A stretch of 64,000 nt of DNA, taken from contig NZ_JAKZJU020000001.1 of NCBI RefSeq assembly GCF_022809315.2, forward strand, positions 1,649,001-1,713,000, read 5' to 3'. A model generated the notes under the pieces. The model was given only the letters and a program-made list of their open reading frames with translations, was not told the DNA's origin and made no database searches. Below, piece after piece: positions 34,411 through 43,769 of this stretch. Origin of the DNA: Mesosutterella faecium. GTDB taxonomy: Bacteria > Pseudomonadota > Gammaproteobacteria > Burkholderiales > Burkholderiaceae_F. Positions within the stretch are counted from its first letter, which is position 1, and the number at the start of each line of letters is the position of its first letter. The translations under genes were made by a program, and so were the position numbers.

Positions 34411-35961
34411 TCAGTTGAACTTCTTCATCTGCCGCAGCGTGTGGAAGGCCGCCTTCATGTCCGTCTTCACGAGCTGCTTCTTCTTTTCAAGCAGATTCCG
34501 GTAAAGCTTCGTGTTCTCGGGGTTCGGTGCATACTCGGCGTCCTTCGTGATCGTCTTTTCAAGGGCGGGCCGCACCTCCTTCACGTCCCCGGCGGCAAGG
34601 GCCGCGAAAACGCAGTCCGTCACCACGGCGCCGCCCGCGGTGCGGTAGCGCACGACGTCCGAGGAGAGCATGTCGGCCTTGATCTGATTCCAGAGCGAAT
34701 CGCGCGAGCCGCCCTCGGTCACGGTGAGGCGGCGCAGCGGCACGCCGGCGGCGCGGTAGGTGTCGGTGATCTCCATATAGTCGTAGCCGATCGCTTCGAG
34801 CACGGAGCGCCACATCACGCCCTGGTTGTCGTCGAGCGTGAGGTTGAGGAAGCACCCGCTCGCCTCGTCTTCTTCGCCCATGCCCCCGGTGAGGTAGGGC
34901 AGGAACAGGACCCCGTTGCAGCCCGCGGGCACCTCGGAGGCCATCTCGGAGAGGCGCGTGTAGTACTTCGGATCGTCGTTTTTCAGGGCGACGCTGTCCT
35001 TGAACCAGCGCAGTGCGAGTCCCCCGGTGCGGATGTACCCCCAGTAGAAATAGGTGTCCGGCAGCGACCCCGAATTGAAAATCAGCCCGGAGCCGGGACG
35101 GGAGAGCTCGGGCACGATCCCGTCGGTCGCCACGCAGAACATCGCGCAGGTGCCCGCAACGTCGACGCCCTGGCCGGGCTCGAAAACGCCGCAACCGAGC
35201 ATCGACTGCATCGTGTCGCCGGCGCCGGCGCACACGGGCGTGCCCTCGGCAAAGCCCGTGGCGGCGGCGCACTCGGGCGAGAGGCCGCCCACGATGTCCC
35301 AGGGCTTGAGGATGCGCGGCATGTACTTGCGGTCAATGCCGAGGATGCGCAGCTGCTCGTCGCTCCACTGCTTGTCCATCACCCGGTAGCCGAGCCCCCA
35401 GCCCGACATCGCGCCCCAGTCGATGAAGGCGTCGCGGCCCTTGAGGCCGGCCAGGTGCATGAGCACGTAGGGCGCGTTGTGCACGAACTTCACGCCGCGG
35501 TTGCGGAAGGCCTCGGAATTCTTGAGGAACCAGCGCGCGAAGAGAGCCGGGAACATGCAGTTTGCCTCGGGGTTGCCCGTTTCGCGCCCCCAGATGTCGA
35601 GGCCTTTCGCGTTGATCGCCTCCGCGTCCTCGCGGGTGCGCGAGTCGAGGTAGTTCACATAGGGAGTGACCGCATTGCCGTCCTCGTCGACGCCGGTGAT
35701 CCCGCAGATGACCCCGTCGCCCATGATCGCGGCGACATCGGCCGGATCGTAGCCCTTGCTGCGGATCTCGCGGGCGCACTGCTTCATGCACTCGACCGTG
35801 TTGTTGAAATACTCGTTCGGGTCCATCTGCACCCAGCCGGGGTTGGGGTAACCGAGGGTGGTCGGCTTGCTGCAGGAGGCAATGCATTTCCAGGCGGCGT
35901 CGTACACGGCGACCTTGACGCTCTGCGTGCCCGCATCAAAACCCAGGTAAAGCTTTCCCAT
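34411..35961 (-). CDS. FGGY-family carbohydrate kinase
   Basis: Sugar/polyol kinase, 516 aa. The N-terminal ATP-fold signature is YLGFDAGTQSVKVAVYD at 5-21, followed by GYPNPGWVQMDPNEYF. The second lobe has GTPVCAGAGDTMQSMLGCG near 250 and the adenosine motif LTVTEGGSRDSLWNQIKAD near 425. Closest by eye to xylulokinase-like members. The ATG at 35961 has AAGGA nine bases upstream. It is an orphan: no sugar transporter or isomerase is beside it, so the substrate (xylulose, ribulose, glycerol or other) is open. Confidence 0.83.
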   Translation of the reverse strand: MGKLYLGFDAGTQSVKVAVYDAAWKCIASCSKPTTLGYPNPGWVQMDPNEYFNNTVECMKQCAREIRSKGYDPADVAAIMGDGVICGITGVDEDGNAVTPYVNYLDSRTREDAEAINAKGLDIWGRETGNPEANCMFPALFARWFLKNSEAFRNRGVKFVHNAPYVLMHLAGLKGRDAFIDWGAMSGWGLGYRVMDKQWSDEQLRILGIDRKYMPRILKPWDIVGGLSPECAAATGFAEGTPVCAGAGDTMQSMLGCGVFEPGQGVDVAGTCAMFCVATDGIVPELSRPGSGLIFNSGSLPDTYFYWGYIRTGGLALRWFKDSVALKNDDPKYYTRLSEMASEVPAGCNGVLFLPYLTGGMGEEDEASGCFLNLTLDDNQGVMWRSVLEAIGYDYMEITDTYRAAGVPLRRLTVTEGGSRDSLWNQIKADMLSSDVVRYRTAGGAVVTDCVFAALAAGDVKEVRPALEKTITKDAEYAPNPENTKLYRNLLEKKKQLVKTDMKAAFHTLRQMKKFN

Positions 35962-36169
35962 TTCTCCATTCCTTTTCCCCCGCGCTCGTGTGCGGGAGGC
36001 TGAAATCAAAGACGATGGGCTATTTTACCTAGGCCGATGAAGATAAGTGAAAAGCGGCCCGCGGCACCCGCCTTTTCCCGGGAGCCCGGACGTGCGATTC
36101 CCGGCTGCGGCTGGGCTAGAATCCCTCCTGTTTCTGGCGGTCTTTCTCCCACTGTCGGAGCTTTTTGTC

Positions 36170-36769
36170 ATGACCTTGTCGACGGCTGTCTCGATCTACA
36201 TCAAGTTTTTCTTCATCTTCACGCCGTTTTTCATTCTGGCCGTTTTCCTCGCCCTCACGGAAAAGGTGGACTCGCGCAAGCAGCGGGCGCTAGCCGCCCG
36301 GGTGACGCTGGGCATCGTGCTGATCTCCGTGATCCTTTTCCTCTTCGGCTCGGAAATCTTCGGGCTGTTCGGCATCACGGTCGATTCCTTCCGAATCGGC
36401 GCGGGGGCCCTGCTTTTCCTGTCCGCGGTCTCGCTCACGCAGGGCAAATTTTCCCTGCCGGAGACCGACCGCTCGCTCATGGACCTCGCCATCGTGCCGC
36501 TGGCCATCCCGATCACGATCGGCCCGGGCAGCGTGGGCGCGCTCATCATTGCCGCGGCCGAGGCCGACTCCTGGCTGCTCAAGATCGAAACGCTGGTGCC
36601 GATCATCCTCGCCTGCCTCACGATCGGCGTCATGCTCTATGCGGCCGACCGCGTGAAGCAGGTGATCGGCAGCAACGGCATCGCGATGCTCTCGAAAATC
36701 ACGGGGCTCGTGCTCGCCGCTCTTTCCTGCCAGCTGATGTTCACCGGCATCGCCGCCTTTCTTAAGTGA
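36170..36769 (+). CDS. MarC-family integral membrane protein
   Basis: Six-helix inner-membrane protein of about 199 aa (UPF0056/MarC). SIYIKFFFIFTPFFILAVFLALT opens the first repeat and IVPLAIPITIGPGSVGALII near 108-127 carries the typical PITIGPG. MarC proteins were once linked to multiple antibiotic resistance, but the link was withdrawn; their role is unknown. GGAG nine bases before ATG. The gene ends 115 bp before the helicase and may be cotranscribed. Confidence 0.85.
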   Translation: MTLSTAVSIYIKFFFIFTPFFILAVFLALTEKVDSRKQRALAARVTLGIVLISVILFLFGSEIFGLFGITVDSFRIGAGALLFLSAVSLTQGKFSLPETDRSLMDLAIVPLAIPITIGPGSVGALIIAAAEADSWLLKIETLVPIILACLTIGVMLYAADRVKQVIGSNGIAMLSKITGLVLAALSCQLMFTGIAAFLK

Positions 36770-36884
36770 CCCGCCTGACAATTGAGCGCGCTTGAGTACA
36801 ATTGAATCAAGTGTTTCCCTTCGACGGGTGCCCCTCCGCCCCAGCTGCCCGGCAGTGGCGCCTTCCTTTTTTAGTGGTGCCCGA

Positions 36885-38975
36885 ATGCCTGATACCGATG
36901 CCAAGACGAAGCCCCAGGTCGTGCTCCTGCCCGAACTGCTTGAGGCTTTCTGGAAAGCCCCTTCCGTCATCAGGGACGATCTCTATAAATTCATCACCCG
37001 GTTCCGGCTTGATCCCCTCGACAAGGCCCTCAAGCCCCGGCGCGAGCCCGGAGCGCCGGAGAATTTCCGGATCTATGAGGTGAACAGCGCCTGGAGCGCC
37101 GTGGCCGCCTTCCCGGAGCCTGAGCTTGCGGTACTGCTCACCGCGAACTGGAGCAAGTCTGCGCTCGAATGGGCGCGCAGCCACAACCTGAAGCGCGAGC
37201 CCACGGCCTCAGGCTCTCTGCTGTTCAGGCTGGTGGCCGGGGAAACGGAAAAATCCGTAGAGGCGCCGCCGCCCCCCAGGCCCCTTTTCGAAGACATTCC
37301 GGACGAGGAGCTGCTCGCGATCGGGCTCGGAAAGGAGAATCTCCCGCTCGTGCGCTCCTTCACCTCCCGCTCTTCCTTTGAAAACGCCCGCAGCGCCATC
37401 CCCCCCGAGGCCTTCGAGTCGCTCGCCTGGTTCATGAACGGGGCGGCCTGGACGGCCGTGAAGCGCGAGCATGCAAAGTTGCACCACACCGCGCAGTCCC
37501 AGATGGACAAGATGAGGCTCTACCTCAACCCCGAGCAGGAAAAGATCGTGCGCGGTCCCTGGAAGCACGCGGTCCTGGTGCAGGGCGGGGCCGGCACCGG
37601 CAAGTCCGTGGTGGCCATGCACCGCGCCAAGTACCTGGTCGAGCTGCCCGACTGGCAGCCAGGCGACCGGCTCCTCTTTGTCACCGCCACCAAAAACCTC
37701 GCGGTCGACATCAAGGAGCAGCTCCAGAGGCTCGTGCGCGCCGACCGGATCGGCCAGATCGAGGTGACCAACCTGGACGGCTGGGTCACTTCCTTCCTGC
37801 GCAGAAACGGCTACAAGCCGGCCATCCTCTATCCGCGCAACCCCCTCTACGACGCGATCTGGAAGAACACGACCGCCACGATGCCCGAAGGCTGCACGGC
37901 GGCCGAAGCCCGCGAGGAATTCGAAAAGCACGTCCTGCCCAACAACATCCGCCTGCTCAAATCTTATCTCGCCTCCCGCGACAGCCGGCTGCCCGAGGAC
38001 AAGCGCCGGACGCTCTGGCCCGTCTTCGAGGCTTTCCGCAGGGAGCTCTTCGCCCGCGGCCGCGTGGCGGCCCCCGACGCCTACTACGCCGCGATCGGCC
38101 TGCTCGCCACGGGCGCCGAGGAGGGCATGAAGCCTCTGTACCGCGCGGTGGTTGCCGACGAAATCCAGGACTTCGGCCCGGAGGCGCTGAAACTCCTTCG
38201 CGCGCTCGCCCCGGATCACGACAGGCACCCGGAGCTGCGGGACCAGGAAGGCGACCTCTTCCTCGTGGGCGACATCCGCGAGCGCATCTACGGCGGAGAC
38301 GTGTCCTTCAAGAACTGCGGCATCAACATCAAGGGCGCCCGCTCGCTGCGGCTCACCGTCTGCTACAGGACGACGGCGGAAATCTCCGCGGCCGCCAACT
38401 TCACCCTGACGGGGAAAAATGAGGAAGAGCCGGCCGGGACGGCCGGAACCCTGCGGCACGGACCTGAACCTGCGCTCTACGTCGGGCGGGAGTTCGACGA
38501 CGAGGTCTCCTGGATCGTGCGTCAGATCCACGCGCTCCTTGAGGAGGAAAAGGACATGCCGCTCTCCTCCATTGTCATCGCGGCCCGCACGGACAGCCTC
38601 CTTGACGACTACCAGAGGGCGCTGTCGCAGCGCGGCATCAGGACGCTTCAGATCTCCCGCAACGTGCCCGACGACCCGAACGCCGCGGGCGTGCGAAGCG
38701 CGACCCTGCACAGGCTGAAGGGGCTCGAGTTCCGCGCGGTCTTCATCGCCGGGGCGGACGACGGCAACATTCCCGACGCGCAGACGCTCAACGAAGCCGC
38801 CACCCCCGAGGAGCGCAGCGAGGCAGAGCTGGCCGAGCGCACGCTGTTTCATGTGGCGCTCACGCGCGCCGTCGACCGGCTCTACGTCTCCTGCAGCGAC
38901 ACCCCGGGCGAATACCTGAAGCGGCTGCTCGACTATGAAAAGGAAAAATCACGCCGGGCCTCCGGCGGACAGTGA
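36885..38975 (+). CDS. UvrD/Rep-type SF1 helicase with RelE-like N-terminal region
   Basis: 696 aa. Residues about 10-115 look like a RelE/ParE-type fold (KFITRFRLDPLDKAL, then ENFRIYEVNSAWSAVAAF and the LEWARSH helix). A connector follows (FEDIPDEELLAIGLGKENLPLVR, near 145). The helicase core starts at about 215: Walker A GGAGTGKSVVAMHRA, Walker B-like VVADEIQDFGPEAL, the Q-E-R segment VGDIRERIYGG, and motif VI VALTRAVDRLYVSC. The domain arrangement is known in UvrD-like proteins of unclear role, sometimes near defence or toxin genes. ATG at 36885 chosen for the fold start. No partner gene (antitoxin or nuclease) is adjacent. Confidence 0.8.
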   Translation: MPDTDAKTKPQVVLLPELLEAFWKAPSVIRDDLYKFITRFRLDPLDKALKPRREPGAPENFRIYEVNSAWSAVAAFPEPELAVLLTANWSKSALEWARSHNLKREPTASGSLLFRLVAGETEKSVEAPPPPRPLFEDIPDEELLAIGLGKENLPLVRSFTSRSSFENARSAIPPEAFESLAWFMNGAAWTAVKREHAKLHHTAQSQMDKMRLYLNPEQEKIVRGPWKHAVLVQGGAGTGKSVVAMHRAKYLVELPDWQPGDRLLFVTATKNLAVDIKEQLQRLVRADRIGQIEVTNLDGWVTSFLRRNGYKPAILYPRNPLYDAIWKNTTATMPEGCTAAEAREEFEKHVLPNNIRLLKSYLASRDSRLPEDKRRTLWPVFEAFRRELFARGRVAAPDAYYAAIGLLATGAEEGMKPLYRAVVADEIQDFGPEALKLLRALAPDHDRHPELRDQEGDLFLVGDIRERIYGGDVSFKNCGINIKGARSLRLTVCYRTTAEISAAANFTLTGKNEEEPAGTAGTLRHGPEPALYVGREFDDEVSWIVRQIHALLEEEKDMPLSSIVIAARTDSLLDDYQRALSQRGIRTLQISRNVPDDPNAAGVRSATLHRLKGLEFRAVFIAGADDGNIPDAQTLNEAATPEERSEAELAERTLFHVALTRAVDRLYVSCSDTPGEYLKRLLDYEKEKSRRASGGQ

Positions 38976-39253
38976 GCCCGGGCGCCCCGGGAGCCCCCGC
39001 GGAATCCCGCAAAGGCGGGAGCCGGGGGCCCTGCGGATCCCTCTGGTTGATCTTTGTCAAGCAACGCGCCCCTGTGCGGCAGACAAGAGGCGCGTGAGAA
39101 TGTAAGTTACAAAAATGCCTTGAGACAGGGGCAGTACCCCGGAAGTCGTCTTGTGGCCGTGTCAGCTTTCCGCGGCCAGTCGAAACAGGCATGTCGTCCC
39201 AACTCCTCCGCAGGCCACAATTCCCCTGCGGCGGCTTTAATAAGAAGGCAGGA
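38976..39253 (+). promoter_or_regulatory. Leader region of argC
   Basis: 278 bp with no gene. A GC-rich palindrome follows the helicase stop and may terminate it (GGGCGCCCCGGGAGCCC area). Near argC, CCGCAGG (39208-39214) pairs with CCTGCGG (39225-39231), about 25 bases before the ATG. The leader may regulate arginine synthesis, but no ARG box was recognised. Confidence 0.35.
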
Positions 39254-40192
39254 ATGAAGCAAGTATTTATCGACGGCAGCGCCGGCACGACCGGGCTGCG
39301 CATACAAGAACGGCTCGCGGGCCGCACCGATCTCGACGTGAGGACGCTTCCGGAAGCGCTCCGAAAAGACCCTGATGCGAGGCGCGAGGCCCTAAACGCG
39401 GCCGATGCCGCAATTCTGTGCCTGCCCGATGAAGCGGCACGCGAATCAGTCTCCCTCATCACCAATCCGAACACCGTCGTGCTCGACGCGAGCACAGCCC
39501 ACAGGACGGCTCCCGGCTGGGCCTACGGCTTTCCGGAGCTTTCCCCGGAATTCGAGCGGCGCGTCCGCACGGGCCGCAGAATCGCGGTTCCGGGCTGCCA
39601 TGCGAGCGGCTTCATCGCGCTCACCGAGCCCCTGACGGCCGCGGGGCTTCTGCCCCGCAGCGCGCGCCTGTCGTGCTATTCGCTCACGGGCTATTCGGGA
39701 GGCGGCCGCAAAATGATCGCCCAGTACGAGTCCAGCCCGCGAAGCCCCCTGCTTGACTCGCCGCGCATCTACGCGCTCGGCCAGCACCACAAGCACCTTC
39801 CGGAAATGCAGGCGTACTCCGGCCTGGACAGCGCGCCGGTCTTTCTTCCGGTCGTGGGCGACTTCTACTCGGGCATGCTCGTCACCGTGCCACTCACCGC
39901 GGCTGACCTCGCGCCCGGACGCAGCCTCGAGGATGTGCGCCTGGCCTACCGGCAGGCCTACCAGGGCCCCGTGGTCCGATACGTTGAAGCGCCCGACGAG
40001 GCCGGGTTCATGGCCGCGTCCGCGCTCTCGGGATTCGACTCCATGCAGGTAAGCGTCTTCGGCTGCGAGGAGCGCTTCGTGCTCGCGGCCCGCTACGACA
40101 ACCTCGGCAAGGGAGCCTCCGGGGCCGCCATCGAGTGCCTCAACCTCGTGCTGGGCGAAGACCCGGTGCGAGGCCTGAGGCTCGCAGACTAA
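39254..40192 (+). CDS. argC: N-acetyl-gamma-glutamyl-phosphate reductase
   Basis: Type-2 (short) ArgC, 312 aa, NADPH-dependent reduction of N-acetylglutamyl phosphate in arginine synthesis. Nucleotide-binding start FIDGSAGTTGLRIQERL, LDASTAHRTAPGWAYGFPEL, active-site Cys115 in VPGCHASGF, and GYSGGGRKMI. The His-rich ALGQHHKHLPEMQ is typical of the type. ATG at 39254. First gene of the arg cluster; argJ starts 119 bp later behind a perfect stem-loop. Confidence 0.93.
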   Translation: MKQVFIDGSAGTTGLRIQERLAGRTDLDVRTLPEALRKDPDARREALNAADAAILCLPDEAARESVSLITNPNTVVLDASTAHRTAPGWAYGFPELSPEFERRVRTGRRIAVPGCHASGFIALTEPLTAAGLLPRSARLSCYSLTGYSGGGRKMIAQYESSPRSPLLDSPRIYALGQHHKHLPEMQAYSGLDSAPVFLPVVGDFYSGMLVTVPLTAADLAPGRSLEDVRLAYRQAYQGPVVRYVEAPDEAGFMAASALSGFDSMQVSVFGCEERFVLAARYDNLGKGASGAAIECLNLVLGEDPVRGLRLAD

Positions 40193-40271
40193 AAGACCGC
40201 GGGGGACAACAGCAGGCGCGCGAGGACCGCGCCTCAGCCCCCGCCCCCATTCCGAACCAACACTGAGTGAA

Positions 40272-40297
40272 GGCCGCAGAGACTGCTCTCTGCGGCC
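40272..40297 (+). promoter_or_regulatory. Perfect 11-bp stem-loop before argJ
   Basis: GGCCGCAGAGA (40272-40282) pairs exactly with TCTCTGCGGCC (40287-40297) across CTGC, just ahead of the argJ ribosome site (GGAG at 40299). No T-run follows. It could be an mRNA-processing or stabilising element, or could modulate argJ translation. Confidence 0.55.
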
Positions 40298-40311
40298 CGG
40301 AGAACAACACC

Positions 40312-41532
40312 ATGAAGATCATCAGCGGCGGCGTATGCGCCCCCAAGGGCTTCCGCGCAAACGGCATCCACTGCGGCATCCGCAGGAACAAGTCGAAGCG
40401 CGACCTCTCATTGATCGTGAGCGAGGCGCCCTGCGCGGGCGCCGCGGTCTACACGCGCAACAAGGTGAAGGGCGCGCCCCTTCTCGTCACCCGCAAGCAT
40501 CTTGAGGACGGCCGGGCGCAGGCCGTCATCGTAAACAGCGGCAACGCCAACACCTGCAACGCCGACGGCGTCGAGGTGGCGGAGAAAATCGCCTCGTTCG
40601 CGGGCCGGGCGCTCGGCCTCGCCCCGAACGACGTTCTCGTCGCCTCCACGGGCGTGATCGGCCAGAGGCTCGACCCCGCCCCGATCGAGCAGGGCCTGCC
40701 CTCGCTCGTCGCGGGGCTCGGAGCCGACGAGGAAGCCTCGGTGCGCGCGGCCGAAGGCATCATGACGACCGACACGGTCCGAAAGGAAGCGGCGGTCGAG
40801 TTCACCGCAGGCGGCCGCACCTGCCGCATGGGCGCGATCGGCAAGGGCTCCGGAATGATCCACCCCGACCTCGCCACGATGCTCGTCTTCATCACGACAG
40901 ACTGCGCGATTTCCCCCGCGATGCTGCAGAAGGCGCTTTCGCACGACGTGCAGAAAACCTTCAACATGACCTCGGTGGACGGCGACACCTCCACGAACGA
41001 CAACGTGGTGCTGCTCGCAAACGGCCTGGCCGGCAACCCCGAGATCACGGCCGAAGGCGAGGACTTCACCGCCTTCATGCAGGCGCTCAACACGATCACG
41101 GTTTCGATCTGCCGGAAGATCGCGGGCGATGGCGAAGGCGCCACGAAGATGCTCGAATGCCGCGTCTCGCACGCGAAGACCGAACGCGACGCCCGCATCT
41201 GCGCGAAGTCCGTCATCACCTCCTCGCTCGTGAAGACCGCGATGTTCGGCTCCGACGCCAACTGGGGCCGCGTGCTCTGCGCGATCGGCTACAGCGGGGC
41301 CGACGTCGACGTGAACAAGGTCGAGCTTTCCTTCCGCTCAAAGGCCGGAGAAGTTCTCGTCTGCCGCGACGGCGCCGGGGTCGACTTCTCGGAGGAAACC
41401 GCCAAGAAGGTGCTCCTTGAAAAGGAAATCGACATCCTGATCGACCTGCACGACGGCGAGGCCGGCGCGACCGCCTGGGGCTGCGACCTCACCTACGACT
41501 ATGTGAAGATCAACGGCGATTACCGCACATGA
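40312..41532 (+). CDS. argJ: Bifunctional ornithine/glutamate N-acetyltransferase ArgJ
   Basis: ArgJ family Ntn-type acetyltransferase, 406 aa, which recycles acetyl from N-acetylornithine to glutamate and, in bifunctional forms, also uses acetyl-CoA. Self-cleavage before the nucleophile Thr near 189 is marked by KGSGMIHPDLATMLVF. Oxyanion-hole TGVIGQRL near 122 and SVDGDTSTNDNV near 223 are conserved. Its presence allows the cyclic pathway without ArgE. The following argB ATG overlaps the stop codon. Confidence 0.94.
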   Translation: MKIISGGVCAPKGFRANGIHCGIRRNKSKRDLSLIVSEAPCAGAAVYTRNKVKGAPLLVTRKHLEDGRAQAVIVNSGNANTCNADGVEVAEKIASFAGRALGLAPNDVLVASTGVIGQRLDPAPIEQGLPSLVAGLGADEEASVRAAEGIMTTDTVRKEAAVEFTAGGRTCRMGAIGKGSGMIHPDLATMLVFITTDCAISPAMLQKALSHDVQKTFNMTSVDGDTSTNDNVVLLANGLAGNPEITAEGEDFTAFMQALNTITVSICRKIAGDGEGATKMLECRVSHAKTERDARICAKSVITSSLVKTAMFGSDANWGRVLCAIGYSGADVDVNKVELSFRSKAGEVLVCRDGAGVDFSEETAKKVLLEKEIDILIDLHDGEAGATAWGCDLTYDYVKINGDYRT

Positions 41533-41558
41533 GCCGCACGGACAGAGGACAGACAGCA

Positions 41559-42470
41559 ATGAACGCGATATTTTCGAATACGGACCGGGCCGAGGTCCTC
41601 ACGCAGGCCCTGCCCTACATCAAGAAGTTCAACGGCAAGACGATCGTCATCAAGTACGGCGGCAACGCGATGCTCACCGAGGAGCTGCAGCACCAGGTGA
41701 TGCAGGACGTCGTGCTGCTGCACCTGGTCGGCATCAAGGTCGTGCTGGTGCACGGCGGCGGCCCCGAGATCACCGGCATGCTCAAGCGCCTCGGCAAGGA
41801 GTCGCAGTTCGTGAACGGGCTGAGGGTTACCGACCGCGAGACGGTCGAAATCGCCCAGATGGTGCTCGCCGGCAAGATCAACAAGAACCTCGTGTCGTTC
41901 CTGGAGGCGCTCGGGGGCGACGCGATCGGGCTGTCGGGCATGGACGGCCGGATGCTGATGGCAAAGGTGAAGGACGAGTCGCTCGGGTACGTGGGCGAAA
42001 TCACCAAGGTGAACCCGGGCCCCATCATCGACATCATGCAGAAGGGCTACATTCCGGTCGTCTCCTCGCTCGGGTGCGACAAGGAGGGCAACGTCTACAA
42101 CATCAATGCGGACACGGCCGCCTCCAAGATCGCCTCGGCGCTGCACGCCCAACGCCTGATCCTGATGACGAACATCCCGGGGCTGCTGCGCGACAAGGAC
42201 GACCCCTCCTCGCTCATTCCCCAGCTGGATCTCGAAGAGACCGAATGCCTCATCAAGACAGGGATTATTTCCGGAGGAATGATCCCGAAGATCGAGTGCT
42301 GCATCAGCGCGCTCAAGAACAATGTCTCCAAGGCGATCATTATGGACGGGAGGATTCCCCACTCGGTGCTGATCGAGCTCTTTACGGACTCCGGCGCCGG
42401 CACCATGATCACAAAGAAGAAAAAGGCCCCCAAGGCCTCCGCCCAGAAAGGAAACGAACACCATGACTAA
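41559..42470 (+). CDS. argB: Acetylglutamate kinase
   Basis: Amino-acid-kinase-fold enzyme, 303 aa, that phosphorylates N-acetylglutamate. KTIVIKYGGNAM near 25, LVHGGGPEITGMLKRLG, the KINKNLVSFLEALGG helix and YNINADTAASKIASAL are the family blocks. The ATG at 41559 has AGAGGA nine bases upstream; an ATG at 41529 overlaps the argJ stop (ATGA) and would add ten residues. The N-terminal helix needed for arginine-feedback hexamers is present (FSNTDRAEVLTQALPYI). The C-terminus is extended with a Lys/Ala tail and overlaps argD by eight bases. Confidence 0.94.
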   Translation: MNAIFSNTDRAEVLTQALPYIKKFNGKTIVIKYGGNAMLTEELQHQVMQDVVLLHLVGIKVVLVHGGGPEITGMLKRLGKESQFVNGLRVTDRETVEIAQMVLAGKINKNLVSFLEALGGDAIGLSGMDGRMLMAKVKDESLGYVGEITKVNPGPIIDIMQKGYIPVVSSLGCDKEGNVYNINADTAASKIASALHAQRLILMTNIPGLLRDKDDPSSLIPQLDLEETECLIKTGIISGGMIPKIECCISALKNNVSKAIIMDGRIPHSVLIELFTDSGAGTMITKKKKAPKASAQKGNEHHD

Positions 42471-43635
42471 AAAGAACACGAAAAAGCTTGACCAGCAGTA
42501 CATCGCGCACACCTACTCGCGCTATCCCGTTGAGATCGTCGACGGGAAGGGCGCCGAACTCGTGGGCGCGGACGGCCGCCGCTACATCGACCTCGGCTCC
42601 GGGATCGGCGTGAACATCTACGGCCAGAAGGACAAGAAATGGGTGAAGGCCGTGACCGAGCAGCTGCACAGCTTCCAGCACACCTCGAACCTTTACTACA
42701 GCGCCCCTGATGCGCGGCTTGCCGAGCTGATCTGCAAAAAGACGGGCCTGAAGCGCGTCTTCTTCTGCAATTCCGGCGCCGAGGCCAACGAGTGCGCGAT
42801 CAAGGCCGCCCGCGCCTACGCCGCGAAGCGCCGCGGCCGCGACTGCTACACGATCGTGACGCTGAAGGACTCTTTCCACGGCCGCACGCTCACGACGCTT
42901 GCCGCGACCGGCCAGGACATGTTCCACAAGGACTTCACGCCGCTCACCCCGGGGTTTGAATACGCCGAGCCCGACAACCTGAAGGACGTCGAGCGGATCT
43001 GCCGCGAAAAGAAGGTCGCGGGCATCCTGATCGAATGCGTCCAGGGCGAGGGCGGCGTGCGCGCGCTCTCCAAGGCCTTCGTTCAGGGCGTGGCGAAGCT
43101 CTGCAAGGAAAAGGACATCGTCTTCATGACCGATGAGGTGCAGTGCGGCAACGGCCGCACCGGCCGCCTCTACGCCTATGAGAACTACGGGGTGCTGCCC
43201 GATGTGGTCACCACCGCCAAGGGCCTGGGCGGCGGGCTGCCGATCGGGGCGACGTTCCTCGGCGAGCGCGTGAAGGACGTCTTCACGCCCGGCATGAACG
43301 GCTCGACCTTCGGCGGGAACCCGGTGGTGTGCGCCGGCGCGATCAGCATCCTCAAGCGGCTTAACGACAAGCTGCTCTCAGAGGTCGCCCGCAAGGGCGA
43401 GTACATCCGCAGCAGGCTTGAAGGGCAGCCCGGCATCGAGCGCGTGACGGGCCTCGGGCTCATGCTCGGCGTGAAGACGAGGAAAAACGAAAATGAGGTC
43501 GTCGCCGAGATGATGAAGCACGGCGTGCTGGCCCTCACCGCCCACGGCGGAATGGTGCGGCTGCTGCCGCCGCTCACGATCACCGACCGGCAGCTTAAAA
43601 AAGCGGTCGACGTGCTGCTGAAGGCCGCGGCCTGA
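42463..43635 (+). CDS. argD: Acetylornithine aminotransferase
   Basis: Class-III PLP aminotransferase, 390 aa. SGIGVNIYGQKDKKWVKA, the substrate segment FCNSGAEANECAIKAAR near 101, HGRTLTTLAATGQ, the cofactor Asp in FMTDEVQCGNGRTG, and the Schiff-base Lys in VTTAKGLGGGLPIGA near 250. Converts N-acetylglutamate semialdehyde to N-acetylornithine. GGAAACG precedes the ATG, which overlaps argB. The cluster closes here with a strong terminator. Confidence 0.93.
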   Translation: MTKKNTKKLDQQYIAHTYSRYPVEIVDGKGAELVGADGRRYIDLGSGIGVNIYGQKDKKWVKAVTEQLHSFQHTSNLYYSAPDARLAELICKKTGLKRVFFCNSGAEANECAIKAARAYAAKRRGRDCYTIVTLKDSFHGRTLTTLAATGQDMFHKDFTPLTPGFEYAEPDNLKDVERICREKKVAGILIECVQGEGGVRALSKAFVQGVAKLCKEKDIVFMTDEVQCGNGRTGRLYAYENYGVLPDVVTTAKGLGGGLPIGATFLGERVKDVFTPGMNGSTFGGNPVVCAGAISILKRLNDKLLSEVARKGEYIRSRLEGQPGIERVTGLGLMLGVKTRKNENEVVAEMMKHGVLALTAHGGMVRLLPPLTITDRQLKKAVDVLLKAAA

Positions 43636-43658
43636 AAGCCCGTCCCCGTGTGAAGAAC

Positions 43659-43699
43659 CGCGCCTGCAGAAGCTTGATTTTCTGCAGGCGCGTTTTTTT
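43659..43699 (+). terminator. Intrinsic terminator of the arg cluster
   Basis: CGCGCCTGCAGAA pairs perfectly with TTCTGCAGGCGCG, followed by seven Ts. Confidence 0.93.
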
Positions 43700-43769
43700 G
43701 GGCCTGACTGTTCATCTGAGGGGCGGCGCCTAGAAGGCGCTTCCCTTGAGCGCCGGCCTGTGAAGCGGC

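Noticed and set aside
34327..36003. 558-codon open frame antisense to the FGGY kinase
   Set aside because: Shadow; the kinase motifs are on the other strand.
37209..38852. 547-codon open frame antisense to the SF1 helicase
   Set aside because: Shadow of a clear helicase with Walker motifs; no motif of its own.
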